Part shown: positions 1 through 12,884 of the stretch, piece after piece
How positions within the stretch are numbered: the first letter of the stretch is position 1
Layout: every line of letters begins with the position of its first letter
Translations under genes and position numbers: made by a program
Notes under the pieces: generated by a model
Told to the model about the DNA's origin: nothing
What the model saw: the letters and a program-made list of their open reading frames with translations, nothing else
Databases searched by the model: none
Source: Macrocystis pyrifera
Taxonomy: Eukaryota; Sar; Phaeophyceae; Laminariales; Laminariaceae
Length of the DNA: 64,000 nucleotides
Assembly: GCA_031763025.1 (NCBI GenBank)
Contig: JASSKH010000010.1
Coordinates: forward strand, 11,673,427-11,737,426
Reading direction: 5' to 3'

Positions 1-2396
1 GTTTCGAACAAGCTTCACGTTGCCAACATTTAGGCTCCAGGACTTAAACTTGCACGGCAGGAGGACTACCAACAGAGAGATCAGTGTTTACGAGAAGACA
101 TATCCGTCGCAAATACTATTCGTAGTCCAACGACTGTACTATCGCTACCGGTGCCGTGTTTCCTGTGTTTGCGGGTGGCAGGAACAATGGGAGGTCGTGC
201 GGTTTTACGCTCGTCGCGAATTATACGAAGTCAATGTTGTAGAATACAACTATCACCTTCGACTAGTCCTGGTCAAGTTGCACACTGGAATATTGTTTGC
301 GTTTGACCGTAGGCTTGTAGGCTATGCATGGTAGGTAAATATGGGCAGAGACGTAGCAGGGTGCTATACTGTAGATTGAGTCATTTCTAGGCCGACTGAC
401 AGATCGCTGAGGTACCATTCTTGAATATTCTCTCGTAGGGCACGTAAACCACGAGAAGGACATGCCAAGACTACACCCATATGACCGCGGTTTGTACCCA
501 GGCCTGACCATGTTGTTCAATTCTAGCCTACCAGGTATGCCTTAGACTCATTCCCTGAAGCTTAAACCAATGTTGGTCAGGTCTTCGTCATCGCAGAAAA
601 TGAAGTCAGTATCAATTTGCTGACGCACGTAAGTAAGTTAGCGAAGGAAGTATTCCGTTGGGCGTCGAATAGAAAAATTGTCGATATCACCACCATCGAG
701 GGGTCGGCGTACCGTAAGTTTTTTTGGTACAAGCAGTAAACTCGTAACTTACTGCGTCGCATCAGTGCTCAGTAGAATGTAACTCAACCATGAACATCGA
801 ACACATAATGAGGCGGTATATCCATATGTGTATACGTAGTGCAAAACCTCCGGGGAAATACGAACAAGATGTTCTCAGGAAAAAATGCGAGGCATCGTAT
901 TAGTTGCCCGGGAATAATTATTTGAGAATGGTACGTATCGCATATACTTCCGGAGAACGGTACGTACCTCTGGAAAGTGTGGCGTTCTTGACAACAGTAC
1001 GCAGTACGTGGAACGCCTGGAAGCGCGACGTTCTTAACGATGCTAGCTAGCATGGTGTTTCGTTGCCGACCCGCCACACATGATTCACTCTCCTTTATTC
1101 CTTCTCCTATTCGATCTGAGAGCGTCTTTTCAACACCATCAACATCTTGCTTTTGACAAAGCCCGCAACTGAACTTGCGTAACGGCCATACAAGTGCTTA
1201 CCGTCCGACCATCATCACAGTCGGCCACGCAACCGGCCAACACCTGGTATACAAATGGTATTAGTACGATTTTCAACGCAATACAGACTTTTTTGACCGT
1301 ACATGTCGGGGAGAGTAGGGCGCCTAATTGTGACATGAACGCATCTCATATCTATAACCAGCCTGGTATCATACGTAATGCACTAAGTGGCGTGACTTGA
1401 AGCAGGAAGCCGATCAAACTTAATGGAGAATGCGGCAAAACAGGGAGAGTCGGACGAAAAAAGAAAATGGTATTATACGCATGCGTAACTCGGAAATAAT
1501 ACGGACCAGGTGTCAAAACACCAGGTGTACACGGTACAAGGCATTAGTTTCTGGTACCACGTTGGACGCAAGCGTAAGAATGGTTTGTTGTTAACATGTA
1601 TGTCCCGACCGTGTTTACGTTTGCAAACAGGTTGGTATCGTACGTGCGCGTAGCGCGTACTGATATACCGCACTGCTTGCTATCAGTGTGACATACACCA
1701 GGTATGTTGTATCGTGTCATAATCGGTAGTGTGTTAGTTACGTACACAACCGCTCACATTCTGTACACTGCGTACTACTGGTAGAGTCGTACAGATAAGG
1801 CCTACACACCCTGGATACAGAAAATATCCACCAGGTACTTATGGGTAGCACGCGCCGACAAAAGCGTCACACGCAGCGTCCAGAAATACGTTTCGGCCAA
1901 TTGTTCGATCTCATACATGCTAAAGCTGATGAGGTGTCTTCTTCAACCCTTATGTACACGTAACTGGTACTCCGCGAGAGCGCAACGCCACGAAAGATAT
2001 ATTGGGTCTGCCGCCGGTCCCGACAAGTACCTGTAAATAATAGATATTGGTACAACTGTTTAACCCGAAATGTAAGGGCCGGTTGAACCCTCGTAGGCCC
2101 ATTCAAACCGTCCTTTCGTTTCCGAACGAAGCGAAACCTCATAGAGTGTCTTCACTATTGAGTCTTGCTGGGAGCCAAAAGTGAACAAAAAAGACAACCG
2201 GGAGAGACATCGAATGCTTGACCGAAACGTGAAACGAAAAGAACGCAAAGTAATTATTTTGTGCGCATCGTCAGCCCGTCGAGAAAGCACCGCCAGTCCC
2301 TCGGCGATGCACATCTTCCAAAGAAAAACGTACCTAACTTTGTCTTCTATCGACCCCCCTCGCCCCCACCCCCTTGATGCATGACGGCCATGAAGC
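1..2396. other. Gene-upstream region of block A, no supported gene
   Basis: No coding region is supported here. The frames that are open do not survive comparison with block B: a 104-codon frame at 20-334 is broken there by a one-base indel. The stretch recurs in block B (41,170-43,577), inverted in block C (about 21,150-22,650) and partly at 37,000-37,440. Confidence 0.6.
1867..2396 (+). promoter_or_regulatory. Conserved 5' flank of the multi-exon gene
   Basis: The 530 bases before the start codon differ from block B at only about six positions by eye, against roughly 3% in the introns of the same gene. A C-rich run lies at about 2,352-2,375, just before the start codon. I see no clear TATA element. 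Promoter or 5' UTR constraint is the simplest reading, but it is an inference. Confidence 0.3.
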
Positions 2397-5300
2397 ATGG
2401 CGCGGACCTACTTGTGGGTCGGCATCTTCTTGCTGCTATGTTGCCAGACATACGCTGTGTATGGTGGCAAGGCGGTGAGCACCAGCCCCGTTTCTTCATT
2501 TTTTTCGTTTGACGGGACGGGCGTCGTCATGTCCAGCGACACCACCATCATCGAGGGTAGGTTCGGCAAAGGCTTCTACCTTCCTTGGAGCCGACAAAGA
2601 TTGTCGATGGGGGACAAGGTTTCTAGGGACTCTCACGACGTCGAGAGGCAAGATCAACTCCTTGCTGAGGCCCGCCGAGCGGTGGCGGCCGGTGAACCTG
2701 CCACACTTGAGGCCTTCATTGTCGCCAGCAACAGGAGGGGGCAGGAGAGGAAGGCTGCCGAGATGGCCGAGGAGGAAGACCATTCTCTGGCCCGGAACAT
2801 CGTAGGAGCCATCGAGAATGCTACTGGATATATCGGCAGCCTATTCAACGTAAGATACTACGATAATACATAGTAGAACCCAGACAATGACGTGCGAATT
2901 TGCTTGGTGGGCGTTCAAAAATAGGGAGCAGGCAAGTTCGTGGAGAGGTATTGGCTTCTTAGTTTAAACTGGCAGCAAAGCATAGAGGTTCGAGCGAGTT
3001 CAGTTCTTACTTTATGTTGTCATGCGATGTCAGTCAGCCGGCTATGAAAATGTGGTGATATTGATACCAACCCGACAATAGATACAACACTAACCTAACA
3101 CAAACTGTTGGATCGTCGCCGTTTTGGTGCACCCGTCTTTGATGTTTTGTCGGCGATAGGGAATCCTTCCTTCCTGGACCAACCCGACCGTTGGAAAGAT
3201 CCGACGAGCTGATGAGTGCTTTCACCAGGTGGAATCGATGGTCGCCCGTCCAGGCTGCGACTTCTACGCAACCGCGTGCTCCTCTTCTGAAGCGGTCACC
3301 TCCGATGCCTCCGGCGCTGCCTCCAACGGCTGTAACGTTTCGTCTGCCTCTGGCGCCTCCACTGATAGCATCGACTACGGGGGGGGTGGCTGGTTTTACT
3401 GCGCGCACCACAAGCGCCTCGTACAGCAAGACCCGAGCATTTCTGGCCCCCCTACCTCCACCGTAGGTACGTCGGCGGAAACCGCTTTCCAATCGTCTGG
3501 CATGGTGTGTCGTGCCTCTTTTGCATCAACCGGCCTGCATAGCTGTGCATACTTATTCGAACAACCCGTCTGTTATTTGCTTGCGGAGATGATGACTATG
3601 GCTTGTTGGTGTTTTGCCGACTCATCGCACGGCAGGAGTTGCACTTTTTCGCCCAAAACTCTCTGATTTGTGAGCATTGACCGGGTGGTATGCTATTGTT
3701 TTTGTGTTTGCCAGTGTACTTTGTTTCGGATTTAGCGAATAGCAATGCTTGGTCGGGAGGCGCGAACACACTTCATCGATGTCATGCTTCGGGCGAGATG
3801 TTAAGCTCCTCATCAGAAAGTAAGACACCATCCCGACCGTGTCATTACTCGTCCGTCTGAAGTTGTAGCCGGTCAGTGAAGCGGACGTTGGACCCTCTGC
3901 CAGAAACTAAAACATCATTACTATGCACGTTTCTAGACGAAAACTAACAAACTCGGTAATAGCGACATATTGGTTTCCTGTCACGTAGTCGTTGTTTCGT
4001 TCGGTTGTGCCGTTTGTTCCGTGCGTCATTGCGCTGCAACCCTGCCTTGCATCATGTAGTCCCGTATGACAGCAACGAGTCGGAGCGATCACTCTGGAAG
4101 TTAGGTTTTGGTCGTACGCTAATGTTGTCCCAATCGCTCCAGTGGAAAGGATGACGATAAATCAACACCTGAAATGAAGCTCAAGCATTGTAGATGCACT
4201 TGAAATTTAGCTTCTGGGAACAAGCAGCATAAACGTCATACGAAACCATCGGTGGGATGCTGCAACAGGTAAGTTTTGGCCGCGACACAGTCACGGAAGT
4301 TGTCACTGGTCTGCCCTAAACGAGGGTCATAGATAGCGCATGTATCTTGTTTAGAGTGAACAATCACGTGATATCTGAGAGACCGTCACCACTCGGGCCT
4401 TCGTGCGTATGGTTCTGTCATTTCTCCAAGCAGGAAGCAACATCATCAAACCGTTGTCGTCGACCTCCAACACCAGGCCCTCTTCGTGCAGTCAAGACGG
4501 AGACAGTGACGATGATGAAGACACTGAAGACATGCTGTTCGATTCTCTCCTGGAAGCTGACCGCACTCGGTACGAGGCCGAGCACATGCGGCTGGCTCTC
4601 TTCGTAGACCCCGACGTCCACCTCCCGGCGGCAGTTGAGGCGCGTCTCGCCCGGCACATCGCCGAGCTTTCCGATGAGCGCGCAGGGCTTGAGACCATCC
4701 TCAAAGGAATCTTCGACCGCGACGAGAAAGAGCAGCAAGAGAGGGAAGAGCAGACACGGGTGAGTCTTGATGAAGTGTACGGTAGTGTAGGGAATTATTC
4801 GAGTGAGGAACGGTTCCGGCTTGGCGCTAGCAAGTGGGTGTGATGGGTGTAACGACATTTCAGCTATGAAAGTTGCGACCCGGAGAATATTTTGCGGGGT
4901 TTTGGAGCGGTTTCGTACGTCTTTCCCAGCGTAGTCAACATTGGTTGTCGGTGATTCGTCGATATCATCGACCTTTCGAGGGGGAGGCGAAAGTCGAGAT
5001 CACCAGTATTAGAGGCTATATTTCGACTCATCGTCGGGACCTTGCCGGTCAATGATGACAGTGGACATGGCCTCTTTCCTGCCCCTCATGTCAGATGCGT
5101 GAGCAGGTGGAGCTCGAGAGGCACATCACGACCCAGATGCAAAACCTTCTGTCTGGCGGTGGCGACCAAAGGCGATGCGAGGAAGACGAAGAGATGCTCT
5201 CTTCAGTGTGCCTAGAGAACGACTACTACCTTTTCGTTCCTGCCGATGAGTCGAAGACGCAGTGCGACGAGCTGCAGTGTGATGGGCTGACACGCATTTA

Positions 5301-8300
5301 TCGGGCGCCTCCGGTGAGTTTGTTAGTCCTCCCGCTACATATATAGTTGAACAAGGGAAACCCAACATTTACCAGACGCTCGTTGGTTTCGGAGCGTCCC
5401 GGCCTAGTTTTAAAACTGTAGCGAGCCTTCTCTACGATCCGGCGGGTAAAATACAGAACCGAGATGTGATTGGAAATACCGGAATTAGGATTCGCGTATT
5501 TTACCTTTACCACTTCGGCATCACGGCACAACTGAGTTCGATGCCGGCAAGGCGAACGTGAACTCGACGAACGGAAGTGTTCACACTCCCTCATGGTTTT
5601 GATGCAATTACCAATGGGATACAGTTCGAGCATGTTGGCGCGGGTCGCAGGTTGCAATACAAATCGACAAACACCACCGACTCTACTCCCCCGCGTTCGT
5701 TGCTAGAGAAGCCTATATCTCGTCGACACTTCCATAAACACGCGCACCCCACCCCACCCAACCCAACCTGATCCCACCCGCCAGATGGACCACTGCGCCT
5801 CGCCAGAGACTCTTCGAGGGAACGATGCACACGCTACCTCCCCGGCCAACTGCCATCCGAACCTTAGCGGACATCTTTTTCCTGTGTCTGTAGAGGAACG
5901 ATTCGTGTACACCTCCGAGAACGGTACTGAGCCTCCCCCCCCCTACTACCGAGGACCCCTGTACAACACAGGGACAGCGCCGCAGCTACCGGGACAGCGA
6001 TGGGGGTTTAAAGATGTGCTAGATGTCCTGTGGGGTGCATGGTTCGACGTGTGTGAGGTGCGACGCGTTGCGGTTTCGGCATTGTTGATATATATCACCA
6101 CGTCATTTACCTGTGGTATGTAGATCGTGCCAGTTGTTTCTCCTGAGACCAAATCAGTCGTTGGGTGGGAATTAATTCTCCAGTGCTGTTTAGAATGAGC
6201 TCACCTTTAAAACTGAAGCTGGAGCCAAGCAGCCTCGGGCAAACCCACTGTTAAATGGGAGCGTACTGTTTGCTAAACGAGTAGCAGTCATTGCAAGCGC
6301 GCGACAATGGTCGGTATTCCAAGTTCCCTATGCGTAGCGACTCAGGGGTTACAGCGTTCTGGTTACAAACCGTTGGACGACCGGCGTTTACCGACCTATA
6401 TGGGATATACCCTTGAAGCCAAACAGCTTCCAAAACAGACTCTGAGGGCTCACAATGTTCGCTGTTTCTCTCTGCCGTACCGTCGAGGACGAGCTTGCAG
6501 TCGTCACATGTGGGGCACAGCGGCACGTTCTGGATTGCCGTGTTTCTGAACGCAGCAGGTCAATCCGCAGGCCTAGCCCTTGGTATCCAAGTCATGAGCA
6601 AACGCCGGTTGGTAAACACTCTCGAAAACCCGAGCTGTGGACAACCGACCAATGCATTGGTCACCCAGCAAAATGGTATTGCCTGGGCATAAACGTCGAA
6701 ATCTACGTAATGGTTTTAGCCACGATGATAGTAAATATGCACTTCGTATATTCGTACAAAATTATGCATCAAGCCGAGACCCGTTCAATATTTTGTCGGT
6801 TGCCGTCCATTTCGACCGCTGCCCACCTCCCACAGACGAAAACACATTTTCTAAATGATCCATTCCCCATTCGTCAACATCTATATTTCGTCTATTTCCA
6901 TATTGTCATTGAACTCCGAATTATGCCCTGTATTGTTTAGCCGAACTCCAGATAAATTATTTCTGAGGTACATGTTCTTAAACTTTCCCTTCGTCCGTAT
7001 ATATTGTGTTTTCGTCGACGCACCATGTGCATGTTACACGATTTCCCCACTCTTCGTGACAAGACAAAACTCCTGCTCTTGGCACTTTATCTGGTTTTGG
7101 ATTGTCTCCCCCCGACAGGCGATCCAACCCGTGTTCTGCCCGCATCTTCTGGCAAAGGAGAAAGAGCGCGGCGCGAAAATCGAACATTTCACGGACGTCG
7201 AGGTCATGCACTCGGAGCTGGAAACCGTCCGGTCAGAGGTACGCGTGGCACTCCAGGAAGCCGCGCACAGGGAAGAGCTACTTCGTTCGAGGCTATCCTT
7301 GGCGCTGGCCGATAAGCGGAACGCGACCGCTCAATTGACCGACCTCGCTGCTGAGCTCGCCCACGTCCAGAGGCAGCTTGAAGACCACAAGGACGCGAAC
7401 GTCGAGATGGCTAGGGCCAGAGATGACGCTCTGGAGACAGCTGCCAAGCAGCGCGACATGCAGGAGAAGGCATCCGTAAGCGCTCGCACGTGCAGTTTGG
7501 TCCTCGACGACACGAAGTTCAATGTCATCGAGCTCGAGGACGCTCTGAGGGCGGTGCTCAACGGCGCTGGAGGTCTGACGGGTTGGCGGTTGGAGCGCGC
7601 GAAGGTGGGTCAAGGCATGAAGGGCTGATTGGTATCACACGGCCAGCGTACGCCACTCCTGTCTTTTACATTACCGTGGAAGGAGTATGGTTGATAATTC
7701 GATGTCGGGGTACCTGTGTCATATATGCCTTGATGTGCGATGCTAGACACGTACGACCCAAGCCTCGAGGGGGGGATTGGGGGGATATTTTAATCGAAGA
7801 TACTGTGGGACGGAAGTCTTGGCGCGCGACTTAAAGCGTCGTGAGCGCGTGATGGGTGGTGAGCGTTAATGATCACATCAGCGACGAAAGGCCTTGAGCT
7901 TCAGTTTGCTAAGGCTCCTAATCCAGCCGTGGTGCCACATGTCGGCGTCTCCCGTTGGCCATCCTTCATGGTTAATGTAATACAAAACATTTCCTATCAC
8001 CCCCTATACCGTCGTGCGCTTATCTGACACAACGCGCCGCACTTCACCACGAACTTGACCTGCTCGATAGGTCATAGGGCGCTCCAGGGAGTGCGCGGCC
8101 CGCTTGAAGGAGTGTTTCGTCCGGTTTGACCACGAGATGGAGGCAAATGCTGCTAACGTCGAGCGACTTCTAGAGATGGAGGGTGAAGTGAGGTTCTACT
8201 TCCAGGAAGGCACCGGTTTTCTGGAACAAGTCGATGAGTGTAGGTACGTCAGTGGTATGCAGGTTTGTTTCTGCCTGCCATCGCTTGCTTCTGTGAAGGC

Positions 8301-9907
8301 GTCGCTTATACTTACTGCAGATGCCGTAAGACGTACACATCCTATATCGCCGTGCACTCGCACCCACATCGTATTAGCAAGACTAAACGACGACACTGCC
8401 TCGTCGTTGTGGTCCAGTAAACCGTGCGTTTTTTGTCTCTCTGCACACGGCTTCGACCGCCAATAGCTGACGTGGGTGGGCTCTTTCAAGCGCAACCTTT
8501 TCCGTGTCGATCGGCAGCACCACGCGTGCATACGTACACCATGTCAATTCGGCAAAGGCTCGTCGTGTGCCTAACGCTGTGCCCCCGGCGGCCGTGTGAC
8601 CGTCTTGACGAACAGGAAAAGCTTGGAAGAAGCTGAACAGAAATCCGAGAAGGACAAGCTGGATTGTGACCAGCAACTGGTCTCCCTGGGCGACAGCAAC
8701 GTCGCGTGCGAATGCCCCGGAATGGAGGTGGGATAAACGTGCAAGTAGCGCACATTCTGCCGGACGTTGTTTCGCGATCACCGATACACGTTTAGGGGTA
8801 GCTGTTCTCCCTAGTCGATTGATGTCGAACACGCTGGGAGACCAGTCTATTTTCTGCTGCACTGTACCTGGGTGAACACCGCAAACCAAGAAGGACAGTC
8901 CATGAGTCTTACACAATGCGATGTAACTTTTGTCGATACGTTCCGCAGGAATATACATAGTACACCATGAAAACCCACGCTCCCACGCAACTTTTTTTCA
9001 AGAACTCAGCAAACCTATCGACAAGGGTTTTACCAACCTCGAGGCGTTTTTACTACAGAGAATCGTGCAGTACCTTTTCCGCGATCACCGTTCCAGCATG
9101 GATGGCACGGGATTATTACAAAGGAGTATACTGTTGGTGTTCTTGATTTTGATGGATGGCATCGTGGCCACAGGTCTTCGCGTGTTTCGTAATAGGTTTT
9201 CCCATGAAAGCGGCGGGGTTTACAGTGGTAATTCGTCGTCCTCGATCGTAGATTCGGTTGGACGTCACGGTCGATCGAGACATCCTGCAGGTCAACATAT
9301 ACGCTATTCCTCAGTCGGTTTACCATGCGGTGCGCGTGCGCTGTGTCAATATCTAGGGAAATTAACGCTGTGTTTTTCGGATACTGTGCTGTCGCCCTTA
9401 CTGCCTGCACCCCGATTTTTCCCACCCTTCGTAATGGCTTTTATCGATATACAGGCGTTCTCCCCCGATACCGTCAATCCGGTCCGGCTCACGGCCACCG
9501 CCCAGGCTGGGATGTGCTTCGAGGAGGTGGACAGGATTTTTGGACGACCTCAAATCTGCTTCTTCGACCACCACGATGGGTGACCAGGCGTCTGGAGCCG
9601 CGGGTGCCGCCGGTACCACCAGCTGCATCTGCGTCTTTGTTTACTCACACTGAAAGCCTTGTACAAGTGGACACGGAGGTCCTCGCGTCCTGTATAGCGC
9701 GAGACCGGACTCATGCTCTCGTCGCTGCATGTCACGAAGGGGGGAGAGGGTAAGAAGGAAGAGGCGGACAACTGGACGTCGAGGCGTTTTTTTTTCAGAA
9801 GCGAGTACGCCAGCGATGACGATGACCACACTAGCCATAACGGCGACGACGATAGCAGCGGAACCGTCAATCGTATTACCGACAGCAGTATTGCCACACC
9901 GTCGTGA
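2397..9907 (+). CDS. Ten-exon gene for a secreted or ER-targeted coiled-coil protein, copy A
   Basis: I do not recognise the family. Proposed exons are 2397-2849, 3229-3466, 4434-4759, 5095-5313, 5785-6057, 7119-7604, 8071-8243, 8616-8727, 9455-9579 and 9799-9907 (stop TGA), giving about 837 residues. Introns follow GT-AG and the phases close at every join. The start ATG opens a signal peptide (MARTYLWVGIFLLLCCQTYA). Exon 2 is Ser/Ala-rich with several Cys. Exon 3 has an acidic run (GDSDDDEDTED) and a charged helical end. Exon 6 (about residues 504-665) is a long heptad-like coiled coil (ELETVRSEVRVALQEAAHRE). Exons 7-8 are charged, and exon 10 is an acidic tail. Changes against block B in exons 3-6 are roughly 1.3 non-synonymous per synonymous, below neutral expectation. 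Weakest points are the exon 5 donor (GTGTGA or GTGCGA), the exon 7 acceptor and the exon 9 donor (GTGACC). It could also be two genes split around 6.1-7.1 kb. Confidence 0.6.
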
Positions 9908-11619
9908 GCATCGCCGCCAGCACTGTCCAGACCACAGTCATCACCTTTTGTTTCCGCGGACACGCCTACGGTCGGTGCCAATTTTGTACCACCACCATTA
10001 TCGTGTACTCCTCCACATGAAAGTGGCGAAACGGTTGTTTGGGATGCTGGCCTAAAGCCAAGTCGAATTTAAAACGGTGTGGTAACATCGGCATTGACAA
10101 CGCAGTCGCCAAGGCACATGCCATGTCAACCTTGCGCTCAATTTTGTTTGTTTTCGGAGTATAGTGTCGTCAGGCTATCGGTTTATGTTCACATACCTTG
10201 TACCTTGTACCAGGTACCTCGTATAGATTATTTATTTTTTTATGTTTCGTGTTTTCTCTCTATTCAAGGCGGGTCGGGTTGTCTTAAGCCAATTATCATG
10301 GTAAATTGTTTTCAGAGCAACAGTTTCTGATTGTGGTTGGTCCTAAACCCCCGTTTCACTCTGCGTGACGATCGGAACCATCCGTATGGTCCTCAGCAGC
10401 CCCCCTGAGTTTTCCGAGAGCATTCTGGAGGGGTTTTCCGTATTTTCAGGGTCATAGTTCAACGAAACGTCGTCTTCAGCGACGAACAATCAGACTGGGA
10501 CACTAGCAAAATTCGGAGAAGCGCTACAGGGTCCGCTCAAACTACTACTTCAGGGTGTATAGTGAGGGTTGTAGCTGTGGTTTTCGCCTCCCCGCCCAGT
10601 ATAACGTATGTACACTGGTCCTAGGAAACAGTTTATGGAGCCCAGAGAAGGCCATTTCCAACAATTGTTCGCCTGATCGGTAGTTTTCCGGGGGTAGAAA
10701 TCCCGGTAAAACGCCACAAGTGCAAAAGCGATATGTTTTGGGAGAACTAGACGAGATTTCGACAAGCAGTGGGAGAGGTAACCCCTCTGCGCGAAAAACA
10801 AGTAGAAAACTGTTTGCCCAGGCGAGGGAGGGGAGAGGGAGGCATCGTTATGTGGCCAAGGCTTGTCCAGCAGTCGCCGAGCGTTTACCCTCGTGCGGCA
10901 TGGGCTGGTGGGCGTAAGTGGTACGAAACACAAGAAAAAAAGTTGATGGCGGAAAGGATATTCGTTTTTTTTTTTTTTCGCAGAGGTAGCTGTATTTTGC
11001 TATCTTTGACAAAGATTTGTGCAGCAATCACCGAGCATATACTGGCGGAACATGTTTCTTGCCTATCTGTTTACACTAACATTCGCAGCTGTTGCCGTTC
11101 TTGTCGAGAAACACACGTGCGCGCGAATTTTAACCTTAACCGTGCATCACCATGCAAGGTATCACACAAATTGTCTCCAAACCAAGCGTGGCATACACGA
11201 CGAGAAGCGTGGCTTGGGAGATATCTCGCCAAGATCGCTCCATAGGTGCATTGCTCGGCGTTTGGGCTCTTCTAGCTGTCGAGACATTTGCCTTTGAAAC
11301 TCGTCCTAGCAGGTGTGTTGGCTTGCGTGATATACGGTATAGTGGCTTGTACCGTGGTTGGCGTTTGTATGACACTGGCATGAAGGTGCGTCGTGAGGGG
11401 GGTGTTGAAAGGGGCTACACGTATTCGACCATTTCTTGGAATTCCACGTTCTCCAGGTGGTAAGATTTCCGCGGGCTGTACGTAACGCCGTCTCCTTTTG
11501 TTTTCCTAGTAGCGAATGTCCAGAGCGAAACGGGCTAAGGGAAGAGTGGCAGCTTGACCCATCTCCGTGTGTTTTTCTGTCAGGTGGGGTGACATCGTGC
11601 TGCGTTTTCATCATGCGAA
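9908..11619. other. Region 3' of gene copy A, no firm gene
   Basis: Homologous to about 51,147-52,845 in block B at about 90% identity. I see no certain exon. A T-rich run ending in CAG at about 10,967-10,982 looks like a splice acceptor. After it, a hydrophobic frame matches one that is open in block B, but here a one-base insertion near 11,293 breaks it. Confidence 0.4.
11019..11390 (+). pseudogene. Frameshifted match to a small hydrophobic ORF of block B
   Basis: The sequence matches the 125-codon frame at 52,223-52,600, but the frame changes part way and again near 11,293, where this copy has one extra T. Both copies end at an equivalent TGA after a hydrophobic stretch (A LVLAGVLACVIYGIVACTVV, B LVLAGVLPCVLYGMVTRTVV). 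This could be a decayed membrane-protein exon or chance. I do not recognise a family. Confidence 0.25.
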
Positions 11620-12780
11620 AACCTGTAAGCTGGGGTTGACGGGGACTCGGTTTGCAAGCTGAGGGCGATTAGGAAGTCGACCTGTAAGTTGAAGGTCGAT
11701 TTGTGCCCTGAGGGTACTCAGAACAAGACTTGGAAGTTCGGGGTTGCTAAACACCAGGCCTGCGGGCAGGGAGTGATATCAACTCGTCTTGCAAGCAGAG
11801 GTCGCCGAAAACTCGAATTGGAAGCAGGGTTGATAGTAATTTCACTGGTATACCGGGATTGCCCGAAATGTGACGCCAACCAATGTTTGAGCTAGAGAAT
11901 AACTTGGCTTGTGAGCTATAAGGATTATTTAGTAGAACTAGCTTATAATCTCGAGTGGAAACATCCTCGACTTTTATGCTAGGAGGTGAAGGTATTTTGA
12001 CTAGTACGCTGGGGGTTAGAGTACCTCGGCGGGTTAGCTCCGGGTGTTAGGCACGTGGCGATTAAACTGGGAAACCATTAGCTCCCAGTTCGAAAGCTGC
12101 GTGTGGCTTGAACCGAGTTGCAACCTCAGGGTGATACAACAAACGGCTGGCAAGCCGTGGGTGCCAGGACCGTGACGTTCACCTTTGGAGTAATTGGAAC
12201 TCGGCTCGTACGATGGCGGTTCTAAGAACTAAGCCTATACGCCGGGGGCTTGAAGGACTCGGATTGCATGCTGGGGGGGTAGAAAGCTTCGTTAGTTGAT
12301 TTAGGAGACAAACAACTAGACTGGCTAGCTAGAAGTGTTAGGCTTGTGGTTTTGAAGCTGGGTGAAATGACTACACGGCTTGAACAATGGGTTTGACTTG
12401 ATTCGACTTGCCACCCTGGCGGGTTCAAGTTGGGCTTGCAATCAGTGGGGTCCCGGCACGGGGTGCTTACGATGGAGGTTATACAAGCCTATCGTGTACG
12501 CTGGGGGCTCTTGGAACTCGATTGGTGAGCTGGGGTTGTTCAGAATCCGACTTGCGTGCGGGGGTTTTCGAATTCGATCTGTTAGATCCTGTATGAACTC
12601 AGCTTGCAAGCTAGGGATGCTCGGCTCAAGGAGATAACGATAGGCACGACAAGATATCGGCTTGTAAGATGGAGGTGCTAAGAAATCCACGTGTAAGCTA
12701 GGAGTGGCAATGGTTTTATTGTTAAGCTGGGGTGCTGAGTGTGAAGCGTGACTGCAAGCTCATAAGTTCTACGGGTAAAA
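11620..12780. repeat. Degenerate 29-30 bp minisatellite, block A
   Basis: Units of about 29-30 bases share a core close to GCTTGTAAGCTGGGGGTGCT followed by a GAACTCG-like spacer. About forty degenerate units fill the stretch. The equivalent array in block B (52,845-54,040) has the same core but a rearranged unit order. Open frames crossing it are by-products of the repeat. Confidence 0.8.
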
Positions 12781-12884
12781 TGCATAGGGCGCTGCAGAAC
12801 GTATTCGAATACATGCCCTCAGTCTTTATTCAGCAAGTGCTCAGGTGTAACATTGGTTTACTCTATTGACCTGCTGTTGGGACG

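Noticed and set aside
20-334. 104-codon plus-strand frame at the left edge
   Set aside because: Block B has a one-base insertion that breaks it, and its amino acid sequence is not conserved.
784-1077. Minus-strand frame seen in all copies of the unit
   Set aside because: The copies differ by indels and mostly non-synonymous changes. It is retained because the DNA is duplicated, not because a protein is conserved.
8383-8958. 191-codon minus-strand frame, open in both blocks (49,626-50,201)
   Set aside because: It lies antisense to exon 8 and its introns. Of about eight base differences between copies, five or six change the predicted residue, which is not the pattern of a conserved protein.
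9455-9753. Alternative reading frames across exon 9 giving longer Ser/Pro-rich or Ala/Gly-rich ends
   Set aside because: One of them acquires a stop in copy B through a G to A change that is synonymous in the chosen frame, so the frame ending DHHDG is preferred.
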